This document shows, in pieces, positions 20,399-29,848 of a stretch of 64,000 bases of DNA. Position numbers and translations under genes: made by a program. The stretch is from positions 124,001 to 188,000 of the forward strand of contig NZ_JAUSWH010000009.1 of NCBI RefSeq assembly GCF_030815125.1, given 5' to 3'. This DNA is from Allorhizobium paknamense. GTDB lineage: Bacteria > Pseudomonadota > Alphaproteobacteria > Rhizobiales > Rhizobiaceae. The notes under the pieces are model-generated. The model saw only the letters and a list, made by a program, of their open reading frames with translations, had not been told where the DNA came from and did not search any database. Position 1 is the stretch's first letter; each line of letters begins with the position of its first letter.

Positions 20399-21328
20399 AT
20401 GCAAACGAAACCTTTCCGCATCGGTACGCGGGGAAGCCCTCTGGCCCTGGCGCAGGCCCACGAAACCCGCAGGAGGCTGATGGATGCCCATGGCTTGCCG
20501 GAGGAGATGTTCGAGATCGTCGTACTGTCCACCACCGGCGACCGTATCACCGACCGGTCTCTGGCGGAGATCGGCGGCAAGGGCCTGTTCACCCTGGAAC
20601 TGGAACAGCAACTGACCTCCGGCGGGCTGGATTTGGCGGTGCATTCCTCCAAGGACATGCCGACCGCCCTGCCGGATGGACTGCACATCGCCGCCTACCT
20701 GCCGCGCGAGGATATGCGTGATGCCTTTATCGGCCGCAGCGCCGCAAAGCTTCTCGACCTGCCGCAAGGCGCGGTGGTGGGTTCGGCCTCGCTGAGACGG
20801 CAGGCGCTGATCCGGCGGCTGCGCCCCGATCTTCAGGTCATCACCTATCGCGGCGCGGTTGAAACCCGGCTACGCAAGCTGGCCGAGGGGCAGGTGGATG
20901 CGACCCTGCTTGCCGTGGCAGGCCTGAAAAGGCTGGGCAAGGAGACCGTCGTCACCGAATTTCTCGATCTCGAAAGCTTCCCGCCCGCCCCGGCGCAGGG
21001 GGCGATCTGCATCGAATCGCGGATCGACGATCAGCGGATCAACGATCTGCTGGCCGCGATCAACCACCGCCCGACTTTTGACGCCGTTTCCTGCGAAAGG
21101 GCGCTTCTGGCCGCCCTCGACGGCTCCTGCCGCACCCCCATTGCCGGTTATGCCGTGTCGGACGGGGAAACCTTGCGGCTGGCGGCAACGATCCTGACAC
21201 CGGATGGGCAGGTTTCGCACAGTTTGCAGGGCGAAGGCCTGGTGGCAAAGGCTTTCGACCTCGGCTGGAGCACGGGCCAGACGCTTCGGGAAAAGGCCGG
21301 ACCCGGCTTTTTCGAAGGCTGGACCTGA
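20399..21328 (+). CDS. hemC: Porphobilinogen deaminase (hydroxymethylbilane synthase)
   Basis: Joins four porphobilinogens into hydroxymethylbilane. It has 309 residues. [14 protein letters not shown] is the N-terminal signature, VHSSKDMPT the active-site loop, and [10 protein letters not shown] carries the cysteine (C244) that binds the dipyrromethane cofactor. I chose the start at 20399 (MQTKPFRIG), with GGAAG 9 bases upstream; the in-frame ATG at 20303 would overlap tsaD and has no homology. It leads the hemC-hemD-mitofilin-hemY group. Confidence 0.97.
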   Translation: MQTKPFRIGTRGSPLALAQAHETRRRLMDAHGLPEEMFEIVVLSTTGDRITDRSLAEIGGKGLFTLELEQQLTSGGLDLAVHSSKDMPTALPDGLHIAAYLPREDMRDAFIGRSAAKLLDLPQGAVVGSASLRRQALIRRLRPDLQVITYRGAVETRLRKLAEGQVDATLLAVAGLKRLGKETVVTEFLDLESFPPAPAQGAICIESRIDDQRINDLLAAINHRPTFDAVSCERALLAALDGSCRTPIAGYAVSDGETLRLAATILTPDGQVSHSLQGEGLVAKAFDLGWSTGQTLREKAGPGFFEGWT

Positions 21329-21362
21329 GGACAGAAGTGGACGTCACCGCAGGGAGGCAGGC

Positions 21363-22070
21363 ATGCGTGTTCTGGTGACCCGGGCAGAGACGGCGGCGCA
21401 GGAAACCCTGCGGCGGCTGGCGCGGGACGGGCATGAGGCCGTGCTTTTACCGCTTGCCGCACCGCGCCATGATCCTGAGGCGGCGCTGGAGGCGCTCAGG
21501 CAAAAGCCGGACCGGCTTGCCGTCACCAGTGCCGAAAGCCTGCGATGCCTGGCGGAACTGGGGGCGGCCCTCGCACCCTTTCTGGCCCTTCCCGTTTACG
21601 CGGTCGGAGAGGCGACGGCACAGGCCGCACGGTCACTCGGCTTCCGGCAAGTGCAGGCCTCTGCCGGCGATGGCGCAGCGCTGGCCGCCGATCTTGCGGC
21701 ATTACCGCCGGCCAAGCTCATTTATCTTGCGGGACAGCCTCGGGCTGAGACGCTGGAAGCAGGACTGAAGGATCACGGCATCCCTTTCGAGCTTCGGGAA
21801 ATCTACCGGATGGAAGACATCGCCTATCCGCCTGCGCTGCTTCACAAACGGCTTGAAGGTGGGCCCATCGATGCCGTGCTGCTGTATTCGGCGGAAACGG
21901 CGCGGCGGTTCCTGCACTTGCCGCTCGACCGGATGGATGGCAGCGTCTTTGAAAAAACCCGCTTTCTCTGCATCAGCGACAAGGTGGGGCAGGCCCTTCA
22001 ATCCTTGGCCAAGGATCGGGTTTTCGTGGCCCGGGAACCAAATGAGACGAGCCTGCTTTCTCTGCTGTAA
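21363..22070 (+). CDS. hemD: Uroporphyrinogen-III synthase
   Basis: Cyclises hydroxymethylbilane to uroporphyrinogen III. It has 235 residues. The family is poorly conserved, but MRVLVTRAE at the start, YAVGEATA near residue 79 and LLYSAETARRF near residue 175 are typical. GGGAGG lies 7 bases before the ATG at 21363. It lies 34 bases after hemC. Confidence 0.93.
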   Translation: MRVLVTRAETAAQETLRRLARDGHEAVLLPLAAPRHDPEAALEALRQKPDRLAVTSAESLRCLAELGAALAPFLALPVYAVGEATAQAARSLGFRQVQASAGDGAALAADLAALPPAKLIYLAGQPRAETLEAGLKDHGIPFELREIYRMEDIAYPPALLHKRLEGGPIDAVLLYSAETARRFLHLPLDRMDGSVFEKTRFLCISDKVGQALQSLAKDRVFVAREPNETSLLSLL

Positions 22071-22165
22071 ACGTCAAGCAAGAAAGCAATTTCGGGAAAG
22101 CCCCTTTCCTTCCTTCGGGTGGCTGATTAATTTCACTCTGTTGCAAAGCAAAAGACGAGGTTGCC

Positions 22166-23554
22166 ATGGTGTCCGGAAAACCCCCACGCCGCTCCAAAAA
22201 GAACGACGATCCGGTGACCATAGACCTCACCGCGACCGAAGTGCCACGCGAAGACGGCCCGGCTGCCGAAAGCGTTGAGCCCGTTGCGACACCTGACGCG
22301 ACCGTGGAAACGCAAGCCCAGGCCAGTATTGAAGGCCGCGCGCCGGAGAGCGCAGCAGTGCCTGAAACCGCACCGGAAGCCGCTCCCGACGACAAGCCGC
22401 TGGAACCTGAAGCACCCGTGAGCGAAACACCCCATGCCGAGACATCCGGCTCCGGGCTTGAGGAGAGCGTCCAAGACGCTAAACAACCGGAAGCCGAACA
22501 AACGGCAGGCGAAAAAGACGCCGAGCCGATGTCGGCCTTCGGAAGCCGTGGCGATACCCCGCCGGAAGATACCGCCGGACAGCAGGTTCCGCCTTACGAG
22601 GAAAAACCGGCCCCCCGTACTCAGACAGCCACCAGCACGCTGATTGCCGCGGGCATTGCCGGGGGGCTCGTGGCGCTGATCGGCGCGGGTGCCTTGCAAT
22701 ATGCGGGCATTCTTCCCGCCGCCTCCCCCAACAAGGCCAATGCCGAAATCGGCAGCCTCGCTGCACAGGTGCAGGCGCTCAAGGCCGAGGTCGCCAAGGG
22801 TGCCGGACAGGGCCCTGATACCTCGGCTCTGGAAGCCCGGATCGCCAAGCTGGAGACCGCCCCCGCCCCGGCCAACCCGCAGGCAATCGACGACCTTGCC
22901 GCCAAGGCGGCTGCGGCGGACCAGACGCTGTCTTCGCTGCGCTCGGAGGTCACGGGGCGCCTGCAAAGCCTGACCGAGAGCCAGACGGCGCTATCCGACC
23001 GGGTCAGCGCCATTGAAACCAAGCTGAACCGGCCGCGCGACGATATCGAGGTGGCGCGCGCCATCGCGGCCTCGGCGCTGAAGACGGCGGTGGATCGTGG
23101 CGGTCCCTTCCTCTCCGAAATGACGACGCTGAAGGGCATCGTGCCGGAAGAGCCCGCACTTTCCGTGCTGGAACCTTACGCAGCCTCCGGCGTGCCCTCG
23201 CGGACCGAGCTTTTGCGGCGCTTCGGCACCACGGCGGACCGTATTCTTTCCGCCATCAATCAACCGGCGGAAAGCGCCAATATTGGCGAGCGGCTGTGGG
23301 CAAGCGCACTCTCCGTGGTCAAGGTGCGGCCCGTCGGCAATGTCGAGGGTGATTCGCCCTATGCCATTGTCGCCCGCATCGAGGACAAGATTCGCAACGG
23401 CGATCTGAAGGGGGCGGCTGCCGAATGGCAAAGCCTGCCGGAAGCCGGACGCAGCGCCTCGGGCGATTTCAAGAAACTGCTGGACGACCGCATCGCCGTG
23501 GAAAACGCGGTTTCCGATGCCATGGCGCGCGCCGTCAATGGCCGCAAAGGGTAA
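22166..23554 (+). CDS. Mitofilin/Mic60-like inner-membrane protein
   Basis: A 462-residue protein. Residues 1-150 are acidic, Pro/Ala/Glu-rich and disordered. One transmembrane segment covers about 155-180. A coiled coil covers about 190-290. The C-terminal mitofilin signature includes GDLKGAAAEWQSLPEAGR. Alphaproteobacterial Mic60 homologues lie between hemD and hemY and can deform membranes, which is exactly this context. GAGG lies before the ATG. The long disordered region probably crosses the cytoplasm. Heme-related activity is not shown by sequence; cristae-like membrane shaping is the known family role. Confidence 0.85.
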   Translation: MVSGKPPRRSKKNDDPVTIDLTATEVPREDGPAAESVEPVATPDATVETQAQASIEGRAPESAAVPETAPEAAPDDKPLEPEAPVSETPHAETSGSGLEESVQDAKQPEAEQTAGEKDAEPMSAFGSRGDTPPEDTAGQQVPPYEEKPAPRTQTATSTLIAAGIAGGLVALIGAGALQYAGILPAASPNKANAEIGSLAAQVQALKAEVAKGAGQGPDTSALEARIAKLETAPAPANPQAIDDLAAKAAAADQTLSSLRSEVTGRLQSLTESQTALSDRVSAIETKLNRPRDDIEVARAIAASALKTAVDRGGPFLSEMTTLKGIVPEEPALSVLEPYAASGVPSRTELLRRFGTTADRILSAINQPAESANIGERLWASALSVVKVRPVGNVEGDSPYAIVARIEDKIRNGDLKGAAAEWQSLPEAGRSASGDFKKLLDDRIAVENAVSDAMARAVNGRKG

Positions 23555-23566
23555 GGGAGCCACGTC

Positions 23567-25105
23567 ATGATTCGCATTATTGCCTATCTTCTTCTGGTGC
23601 TTGCCCTCGGCTTCGGCTTCTCCTGGCTGGCAGACCGGCCCGGTGAACTGCAGATCGTCTGGCAAGGCCAGCTTGTGGAAATGAGCCTGACGGCGGCTGC
23701 GACCTTCCTGGTGGCGGTGGTGGCCTTCGTGATGATCGGCTGGTGGCTGGTGCGCACGCTCTGGACCTCACCGCATTCGGTGCGCCGCTATTTCCGCGCC
23801 CGCAAGCGCGACCGTGGCTATCAGGCGCTTTCGACCGGGCTGATCGCCGCCGGTGCGGGCAATGCGCAGCTGGCGCGTCGCATGTCCTCGCGGGCAAAGG
23901 GCCTGATCCGCGCCGATCAGGAGCCCCTGATTGCCGTATTGGAAGCCCAGGCCGCGCTGATCGAGGGCAAGCATGACGATGCGCGCCGCCTGTTCGAGCA
24001 GATGGTATCCGACCCGGAAACGCGCGAACTCGGCCTGCGCGGGCTTTATCTCGAGGCAAACCGCCTGGGCGCTCATGAGGCCGCCCGCCAATATGCCGAA
24101 CGCGCAGCGGAAGACGCCCCCTATCTGCCCTGGGCTGCCAAGGCGGCGCTGGAATATCGCTGTCAGGCAGGCGACTGGGATGAGGCCGTCCACCTTCTCG
24201 ACAAGCAGAAAGTGGCAGGCGTCATCAGCCGGACCGAGGCCGAAAGGCTGAAAGCGGTGCTGTTGACCGCCAAGGCCGAGGCGCAACTGGATGGCGACCC
24301 CGCCGCCGCCCGCGACAATGCGCTGAATGCGCTGAAGCTTGCCAAGGATCTGGTGCCCGCTGCCGTGGTGGCCGGCAAGGCGCTGATGCGCGAGGACAAT
24401 CTGAAGAAGGCAGCCTCCGTGCTGGAAGGAGTCTGGAAACTCTCCCCTCATCCCGATCTTGCCCGCGTCTATGTCCGCGCCCGTAGCGGTGATGGCGCCA
24501 TGGACCGGCTGAAACGGGCCGAACGGCTGGAAAGCCTGAAGCCCAACAATGTCGAATCGCTGATGATCGTCGCGGAAATGGCGCTGGAGGCCCATGATTT
24601 CGAAAAGGCTCGCGCCAAGGCGGAAGCCGCCGCCCGCATGCGCTCCAGCGAGCGGGTTTTCCTGCTGCTCGCCGATATCGAGGACGCCGAGACGGGGGAT
24701 CAGGGCCGCATTCGCTACTGGATGGGCCAGGCGCTGAAGGCGCCGCGCGATCCGGCCTGGATGGCCGATGGTCAGGTCTCCGACAAGTGGCTGCCCTATT
24801 CGCCGATCAGCGGCAGGCTGGACGCCTTCGAATGGAAAATTCCCTATGCCCAGCTTGCCGGTCCGGTGGAAGAAGGCACCGTAATCAGCGGTGCGGCGGC
24901 GCTCAGCGATCTGCCACCGCTTGCCGCAGAAGGCGAAGAGCCCAAGGCGGAACCCGTGGCCGTCGCGCCAAAGCGGGAGAGCCAAGCCCCCGCGAGCAGG
25001 CTCGCCCCCCCTGCAACACCCTTCCAGGGCCGCCTTCCGGATGATCCGGGCGTTAAACCCGACCATCAGCCCTCGTCCGAAAAAACCCGCCTCAACCTCT
25101 TCTGA
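23567..25105 (+). CDS. HemY-like TPR membrane protein
   Basis: A 512-residue inner-membrane protein (HemY N-terminal domain). Two hydrophobic segments cover about residues 4-20 and 40-65. A series of tetratricopeptide-type helices extends to about residue 400. The last ~80 residues are Pro/Glu-rich and probably disordered. This HemY is not the protoporphyrinogen oxidase of the same name; its role in heme synthesis or septal/membrane organisation is unsettled. It starts 12 bases after the mitofilin gene, with GGGAG before the ATG, so they are co-transcribed. Confidence 0.88.
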   Translation: MIRIIAYLLLVLALGFGFSWLADRPGELQIVWQGQLVEMSLTAAATFLVAVVAFVMIGWWLVRTLWTSPHSVRRYFRARKRDRGYQALSTGLIAAGAGNAQLARRMSSRAKGLIRADQEPLIAVLEAQAALIEGKHDDARRLFEQMVSDPETRELGLRGLYLEANRLGAHEAARQYAERAAEDAPYLPWAAKAALEYRCQAGDWDEAVHLLDKQKVAGVISRTEAERLKAVLLTAKAEAQLDGDPAAARDNALNALKLAKDLVPAAVVAGKALMREDNLKKAASVLEGVWKLSPHPDLARVYVRARSGDGAMDRLKRAERLESLKPNNVESLMIVAEMALEAHDFEKARAKAEAAARMRSSERVFLLLADIEDAETGDQGRIRYWMGQALKAPRDPAWMADGQVSDKWLPYSPISGRLDAFEWKIPYAQLAGPVEEGTVISGAAALSDLPPLAAEGEEPKAEPVAVAPKRESQAPASRLAPPATPFQGRLPDDPGVKPDHQPSSEKTRLNLF

Positions 25106-25115
25106 CGGAGCCCGC

Positions 25116-25595
25116 ATGCTGGACCGCCTGAACGCCTTCTTTCAAAGCCTGACCGCCACGACGCCTCAGCCGGAATTCGAGGCGGATGACACGCGGGTGC
25201 TGATCGTTGCGCTCTGCTTTCAGGTGATGGAGGCCGACGGGCTGATCCAGGAGGCGGAGCGCAAAACGCTGAAGACGAGCCTCAAGACCCATCTCGACCT
25301 CGATGACCGCAAGCTGGATGCGCTGCTGGAAACCGGTTTGCAGGTGGAAAGCGAGGCGGTGGACTATTACCGCTTCACCTCCGAACTGAGACGGCGGCTG
25401 ACCGAGGAGCAGCGGCTGCGTCTGATCAATACGCTCTGGGACATCGTCTATGCCGATGGCGCCCGCACGGAGATGGAGGATCACATCCTCTGGCGAGTGG
25501 CCGATCTTCTCGGCGTCTCCGACCGGGATCGGGTTCTGGCCCGCCAGGATGCCGCCAAGCGGGCGGGGGCCGCCGGAGACGATGATGCTTCATAG
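25116..25595 (+). CDS. TerB-family protein
   Basis: A 159-residue all-helical protein of the TerB family (tellurite-resistance TerB domain). The conserved ALCFQVMEADGLIQEAERKT segment and YADGARTEMEDHILWRVADLLGV, with repeated acidic residues, fit the metal-binding TerB core. It is a stand-alone TerB with no other ter genes nearby. GGAG lies 6 bases before the ATG, and it starts 10 bases after hemY. The next gene begins inside its last codons. Confidence 0.85.
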   Translation: MLDRLNAFFQSLTATTPQPEFEADDTRVLIVALCFQVMEADGLIQEAERKTLKTSLKTHLDLDDRKLDALLETGLQVESEAVDYYRFTSELRRRLTEEQRLRLINTLWDIVYADGARTEMEDHILWRVADLLGVSDRDRVLARQDAAKRAGAAGDDDAS

Positions 25596-26313
25596 ACCCG
25601 CCACCATCCCCCTGCGGCCCGTGTTGATCGTGCTGCATCAGGAGCGGTCGAGCGCCGGGCGGGTGGGTCAGCTTCTGGTGGAAAAGGGCTTTCCCCTCGA
25701 CATCCGCCGTCCGGCATTAGGCGATGCGCTTCCGCGAACGCTGGCTGAGCACAGCGGCGCAGTGGTGTTTGGCGGCCCGATGAGCGCCAATGATCCCGAC
25801 CCTTTCGTCAAGGACGAGATTGACTGGATCTCCATCCCCCTCAAGGAAAACCGGCCCTATCTCGGCATCTGCCTCGGCGCGCAGATGCTGGTGCGCCATC
25901 TCGGCGGCAAGGTTGCGCCGCATCGCCAGGACCTGGTGGAGATCGGCTGGTATCCGATCCGACCAACGGAACACGGTCGGCTTTTGATGAAGTGGCCGAA
26001 AATGGTCTATCATTTTCATCGGGAAGGGTTTGACCTGCCAAACGGCGCAACCCTGCTCGCCACCGGCGATATCTACCCTAACCAGGCCATTCGCTATGGC
26101 GAAAAGGCCTGGGGCGTGCAGTTCCATGCGGAACTGACGCGGGCGATGATGCAGCGCTGGGTCGTGCATGGCGCATCCCGCTTCACCCTGCCCAATGCGC
26201 AAGCAGGCCGGGCACATCTGGAAGGGCGCATGCTGTTCGACGCGCACCTGCGGGCCTGGCTTTCCAACTTCCTCGATGTCGTCTTCGAAGACGAGCTTCA
26301 GGCAGTGGGTTGA
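25585..26313 (+). CDS. Class I glutamine amidotransferase (GMP synthase-like)
   Basis: A 242-residue stand-alone glutaminase domain. The nucleophile is C96 in GICLGAQM and the His/Glu pair is in VQFHAEL (H181, E183), where the usual proline is alanine. It resembles GMP synthase-like amidotransferases of unknown acceptor, so the ammonia-receiving partner is unknown. Two ATGs (25582 and 25585) overlap the terB end; 25585 gives better GGAG spacing. Its 3' end overlaps the convergent MFS gene by 16 bases. Confidence 0.85.
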   Translation: MLHRPATIPLRPVLIVLHQERSSAGRVGQLLVEKGFPLDIRRPALGDALPRTLAEHSGAVVFGGPMSANDPDPFVKDEIDWISIPLKENRPYLGICLGAQMLVRHLGGKVAPHRQDLVEIGWYPIRPTEHGRLLMKWPKMVYHFHREGFDLPNGATLLATGDIYPNQAIRYGEKAWGVQFHAELTRAMMQRWVVHGASRFTLPNAQAGRAHLEGRMLFDAHLRAWLSNFLDVVFEDELQAVG

Positions 26314-27542
26314 TCGGTCGAATCCAAGGTATCAATGCGCCGCAATTTCGGGAAGGCGAGCGCCCAGATCACCGACACCGCCAGCGTACCCACCCCACCG
26401 ATCACCACGGCGGCAACAGGGCCGAAAACATGCGCCATGGTCCCGGCACGGAATTCACCTAGCTCATTGGACGCGCCGATAAAGACGGAGTTGACGGCAT
26501 TGACCCGCCCGCGCACCTCATCCGGCGTCCAGAGCGCCAGAAGCGTTTCCCGGACATAGACGGAGATCATGTCACCCGCGCCCATGACAGCCAGCGCGAT
26601 GGCGGAGATCCACCAGACCTTGGAAATGCCGAAGACCAGCGTCGCCAGACCGAACACCGCTACCCCGATAAACATGGTGATCCCTGCCCGGTGGCGGATC
26701 GGAAACGTGGCGAGGAAGGTGGCCATGGCAATGGCTCCGATGCCGGGGGCGGAGCGCAGGATCCCGAGGCCGAAAGGACCCATTTCCAGAATATCGGAGG
26801 CATAGATCGGCATCAGCGCGACGGCCCCACCCAGGAGCACGGCAAACAGATCGAGCGAAATGGCGCCCAGCACGATTTTCTCGTGGCGGATGAAGCGGAA
26901 CCCGGCAAGCAGATAGGTCCAGGTCTTCGGTTCGCTTGAGGATTTTTGCGCCGGTTTCGGCACCAGCAGCACCAGAATTGCCCCCGCCAGCATGAAGGCA
27001 AGTGCAACCGAATAAGCGGCAATCGGCCCCACCCCGTAAAGCAGACCACCCGCCACCGGCCCGAGAATGGAGGCGGCCTGCCAGGAGGAGGCATTCCAGG
27101 CAAAGGAATTGGCGAGATCCTTTTCCGGCACCAGATTGGGCGCCAGCGATTGCACCGCAGGCCCCATGAAGGCGCGTTCGATACCGAAGACCGTCAGGAT
27201 CACCAGCACCGGCACCGGTGCAAAGGCGTTTTCTACGGTCAGCAGCAGCAGCCCGCCGACGCAGAGCACGCTGACACCCAGGCAGATGGCAACGATGCGG
27301 CGGCGATTGTAGCGGTCCACCACCGTCCCCGTGACCAGGATCAGCAGCAGGGCCGGCAGGAACTGCACCAGTCCGATGAGGCCGAGATAGAGCGCGTTCC
27401 CTGTCACCTCATACATCTGCCAGCCCACCGAGACACTGACGATTTGCGTCGCAAAGGCAGCCAGAAAGCGGGCGAGAAAGAATTTCGTATAAGCCGGGTG
27501 ACGGAAGGCAGCGAAACGGTCACCGGTTTGGGGCAAAGACAT
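26298..27542 (-). CDS. MFS exporter (EntS/MFS_3-like)
   Basis: A 414-residue permease with about 12 hydrophobic segments. GTVVDRYNRRRI after the second segment is the MFS motif A, and the fold resembles EntS-type siderophore or drug exporters. The substrate is not evident. I chose MSLPQTGDRF (start 27542). The in-frame ATG at 27686 lies in repeat B1 and adds 48 residues encoded by that repeat (MHLRYSK...), which is almost certainly not protein. The ribosome-binding site is weak. Confidence 0.85.
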   Translation of the reverse strand: MSLPQTGDRFAAFRHPAYTKFFLARFLAAFATQIVSVSVGWQMYEVTGNALYLGLIGLVQFLPALLLILVTGTVVDRYNRRRIVAICLGVSVLCVGGLLLLTVENAFAPVPVLVILTVFGIERAFMGPAVQSLAPNLVPEKDLANSFAWNASSWQAASILGPVAGGLLYGVGPIAAYSVALAFMLAGAILVLLVPKPAQKSSSEPKTWTYLLAGFRFIRHEKIVLGAISLDLFAVLLGGAVALMPIYASDILEMGPFGLGILRSAPGIGAIAMATFLATFPIRHRAGITMFIGVAVFGLATLVFGISKVWWISAIALAVMGAGDMISVYVRETLLALWTPDEVRGRVNAVNSVFIGASNELGEFRAGTMAHVFGPVAAVVIGGVGTLAVSVIWALAFPKLRRIDTLDSTDQPTA

Positions 27543-27619
27543 CAGGTTCAACTCGTCATGACAGGGCTTGATGCGTTTCAACAGGTCACGGAGACATCGA
27601 AACCCATCCAATTCTCTTT

Positions 27620-27749
27620 TTATACCAAGGCTCGAAGATGCGTCAGCCTCCTCGCCTTGAAAGGATTTCGAATATCTCAAATGCATCAGGGGCTTGAGAT
27701 ATTCGAAAAGGGAATACGAAGTGTCATTTTCAATGACTCTCCGTATTAT
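27620..27749. repeat. Family-B intergenic element, copy B1
   Basis: Three hairpins. The first is formed by CTCGAAGATGCG...CTCCTCGCC. The central one has perfect 15-bp arms TTTCGAATATCTCAA and TTGAGATATTCGAAA. The third is ATACGAAGTGTCATT...AATGACTCTCCGTAT. Other copies are at 38561, 40504, 43557 and 45159. Confidence 0.9.
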
Positions 27750-27787
27750 GCATTCCCGGCCAGTAAGCCGGTTTCCACTTTACGCAG
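27750..27787. repeat. Degenerate family-A fragment fused to B1
   Basis: ATGCATTCCCGG...AAGCCGGTTTCCACTTT matches the second half of family A with several changes. It directly follows B1, forming a B-A mosaic. Confidence 0.6.
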
Positions 27788-27928
27788 CAGAAGTCCGGGC
27801 TCACACCCGACACGGCGGCAAGCAGGAGAGGCCGCGTTAAACATGACGCAGAATTGCAGATAATGCGGCCCTTGCCCGTTTAGGCCCCAATGTCTACATG
27901 TCTGTCAACTCGGAAATTGGAGAGAAAC

Positions 27929-28222
27929 ATGCTTGCCCTGTTGCAGACGATCGATCTGGCGCTGAACCTCTATACCTGGATCCTGATTGCCAGCGCGATT
28001 TTCTCCTGGCTCTATGCCTTCAACGTCATCAATTCCAGCAACCGCTTCGTCAACCAGATCGGCGTGTTCCTCTATAATGTGACGGAACCGGTGCTGCGCC
28101 CCATTCGTCGCGTTCTGCCGGATCTCGGCGGCATCGACATTTCGCCCATCGTGCTGCTGCTGATCATCTTCTTCCTCCGCCAGCTGATGTGGACGAGCAT
28201 CGCCCCGCTTCTGCTGCGGTAA
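27929..28222 (+). CDS. YggT-family membrane protein
   Basis: A 97-residue protein with two hydrophobic regions and the YggT signature [24 protein letters not shown] between them. The family is linked to osmotic stress tolerance, septation and, in plastids, cytochrome b6f heme attachment (CCB3). GGAGAG lies before the ATG at 27929; an upstream in-frame start at 27890 is unlikely. It stands alone. Confidence 0.92.
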   Translation: MLALLQTIDLALNLYTWILIASAIFSWLYAFNVINSSNRFVNQIGVFLYNVTEPVLRPIRRVLPDLGGIDISPIVLLLIIFFLRQLMWTSIAPLLLR

Positions 28223-28270
28223 ACCTCAAAGCCTATCGCGGTTTCAAGCGTCCATGCGCGTTGAGTAGCA

Positions 28271-28328
28271 GCGACATGCTAGAGCATGTCGCGCAAAAGT
28301 GTGCAGCGGTTTTGCGAGAACGACATGC
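28271..28328. repeat. Family-D palindromic element, copy D1
   Basis: Nested stems: GCATGTCG (28284-28291) pairs with CGACATGC (28321-28328), and CGCAAAA pairs with TTTTGCG inside. Directly upstream, GCGACATGCT makes a further palindrome with AGCATGTCGC. A second copy is at 43685. Confidence 0.8.
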
Positions 28329-28387
28329 GTTAAAAGAAGAAGGTAAAGCGCGTTGCATGAGGCTGATAAGCCGCAACGGGCTTTAAG

Positions 28388-28425
28388 ACAAAAAATCCTC
28401 CGGATTGACGGCGACCCGGAGGATT
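28388..28425 (-). terminator. Rho-independent terminator of ppa
   Basis: AATCCTCCGG (28394-28403) pairs perfectly with CCGGAGGATT (28416-28425). On the minus strand the stem runs into TTTTTTG. It lies 29 bases past the ppa stop codon. Confidence 0.85.
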
Positions 28426-28453
28426 GTGCGTTTGAACATCAAAAGGCTGAAAA

Positions 28454-28984
28454 TCAGGCCTTCTTGGCGCGCTCGATGGATTCGAGGATCAGCTGCTTGG
28501 CAACGTCCACATCCTGCCAGCCGCCGATCTTCACCCATTTGCCGGGCTCGAGATCCTTGTAGTGCTCGAAGAAGTGGGTGATCTGCTTCAGGGTGATTTC
28601 CGGCAGATCGGTGTAATTGCTGATCTTGTCGTAGCGGCGCGTCAGCTTCGGCACCGGCACTGCCAGGATCTTCTCATCCTTGCCGCCATCGTCTTCCATC
28701 AGCATCACGCCGATGGGGCGGACATTGATGACGCAGCCCGGCACCAGCGGGCGGGTGTTGCAGATGAGAACGTCGAGCGGATCGCCATCTTCACACAGCG
28801 TGTGCGGCACGAAGCCGTAATTGCCCGGATAGGTCATGGGCGTGTACAGGAAGCGGTCGACGATCAGCGTGCCTGCATCCTTGTCCATCTCATACTTGAT
28901 CGGCTGGCCGCCGACCGGCACTTCCACGATGACATTGATATCTTCCGGCGGGTTTTTGCCGATCGAGATCGCATCAATACGCAT
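28454..28984 (-). CDS. ppa: Inorganic pyrophosphatase
   Basis: Hydrolyses pyrophosphate and so drives biosynthesis. It has 176 residues, the small hexameric type I form. The signature [10 protein letters not shown] holds the metal-binding aspartates, and the substrate-binding lysines and tyrosines around KYEMDKD and YPGNYGFVP are present. It is monocistronic, with its own terminator. Confidence 0.97.
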   Translation of the reverse strand: MRIDAISIGKNPPEDINVIVEVPVGGQPIKYEMDKDAGTLIVDRFLYTPMTYPGNYGFVPHTLCEDGDPLDVLICNTRPLVPGCVINVRPIGVMLMEDDGGKDEKILAVPVPKLTRRYDKISNYTDLPEITLKQITHFFEHYKDLEPGKWVKIGGWQDVDVAKQLILESIERAKKA

Positions 28985-29140
28985 GTCTATCCCCTAGGAC
29001 GATTGAAATGCCGAGTTTGGTAAAGGGTTTCGACACGCAACGCAACAAAGCTTTAATTCAAAGGCGCAAGATTGGCCGATGGCACCGGTGAAAAGCGGCG
29101 CGGCGCAAACGAGATATGGATCGTTTTGAGACAGCCGCTC

Positions 29141-29647
29141 TCAGGGCCAGATGAAACCGAGCTTCTTCAGGCGCACGGCATCGAAATCCTCCATGCCTTC
29201 CACCATGTCACGCCCGCCATTGGAGCGGAAGAAGTTCACGGAATTGGTGCAGTCTTCAAGACACCAGACCACGAGGCCCTTGCAGCCCAGTCGCTTCAGC
29301 AATTTGCGGCTTTCATGGAACAGCGCATAGCCCAAGCCCACACCCTGATATTCCGGCCGCATGTAGATTTCGTAGATCTCGCCTTCCTGCGGAAGGCCCC
29401 GGGCGCGATTGAGCCCGACAGTGGCGTAACCGGCCACCACCCCGCCGACATCGGCCAGCAGCACGGTGGCCGGGCCGTGGGTCGCCTTGCGCCACCAGGC
29501 CTCCCCGCGCCGCTCCACCATGCGCGTCAGCGCCTTGTAGGGAATGAGACCCGCATAGGCATGGGTCCAGGCCGCTCTGTGCGCTTCGGAGAGCGCCCGC
29601 GCATCTTCCGGATCAGCCGGTCGGACATCGATCGATACCGTCGTCAT
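29141..29647 (-). CDS. GNAT-family N-acetyltransferase
   Basis: A 167-residue acetyltransferase. IYMRPEYQGVGLGYALF is the acetyl-CoA-binding motif A (Q/R-x-x-G-x-G/A), and the preceding GEIYEIY strand is typical. The substrate is unknown. I chose ATG 29647 (MTTVSIDVRPAD); an ATG at 29686, with AAGGG upstream, would add 13 residues and cannot be excluded. Confidence 0.88.
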   Translation of the reverse strand: MTTVSIDVRPADPEDARALSEAHRAAWTHAYAGLIPYKALTRMVERRGEAWWRKATHGPATVLLADVGGVVAGYATVGLNRARGLPQEGEIYEIYMRPEYQGVGLGYALFHESRKLLKRLGCKGLVVWCLEDCTNSVNFFRSNGGRDMVEGMEDFDAVRLKKLGFIWP

Positions 29648-29787
29648 AACGCCACTCTGCTCCACCGGATCGCCCCCTCGCAGCATATGCCCTTCTGCGG
29701 CGGGTGACGCGGCTTTCTCAGCCCCACTGCTCAGAAGCTTAACTCTTTCTTAAGCATTCGGGCAAGAGCAGGACCAATAAAACCCCG

Positions 29788-29823
29788 GAAAGAAAAAGGC
29801 GCCGCTCCAGCCGGAGCGACGCC
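29788..29823 (-). terminator. Rho-independent terminator of typA
   Basis: GGCGCCGCTCC pairs with GGAGCGACGCC (one mismatch) around a 4-nt loop. On the minus strand TTTTTCTTTC follows. Confidence 0.8.
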
Positions 29824-29848
29824 TTCCATCAAAGGGTTTGTGAGCCGA

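Larger units (their letters stand above)
27543..27928. other. Intergenic region between MFS gene and yggT
   Basis: Holds repeat B1 (27620-27749) fused to a degenerate family-A piece (27750-27787). No gene is seen in the rest. The promoters of the two divergent genes should lie here, but I could not assign boxes. Confidence 0.6.

Noticed and set aside
27543..27686. N-terminal extension of the MFS gene (MHLRYSK...)
   Set aside because: The extra codons are read from repeat B1. Similar peptides appear next to other B copies, so it is repeat sequence and not protein.
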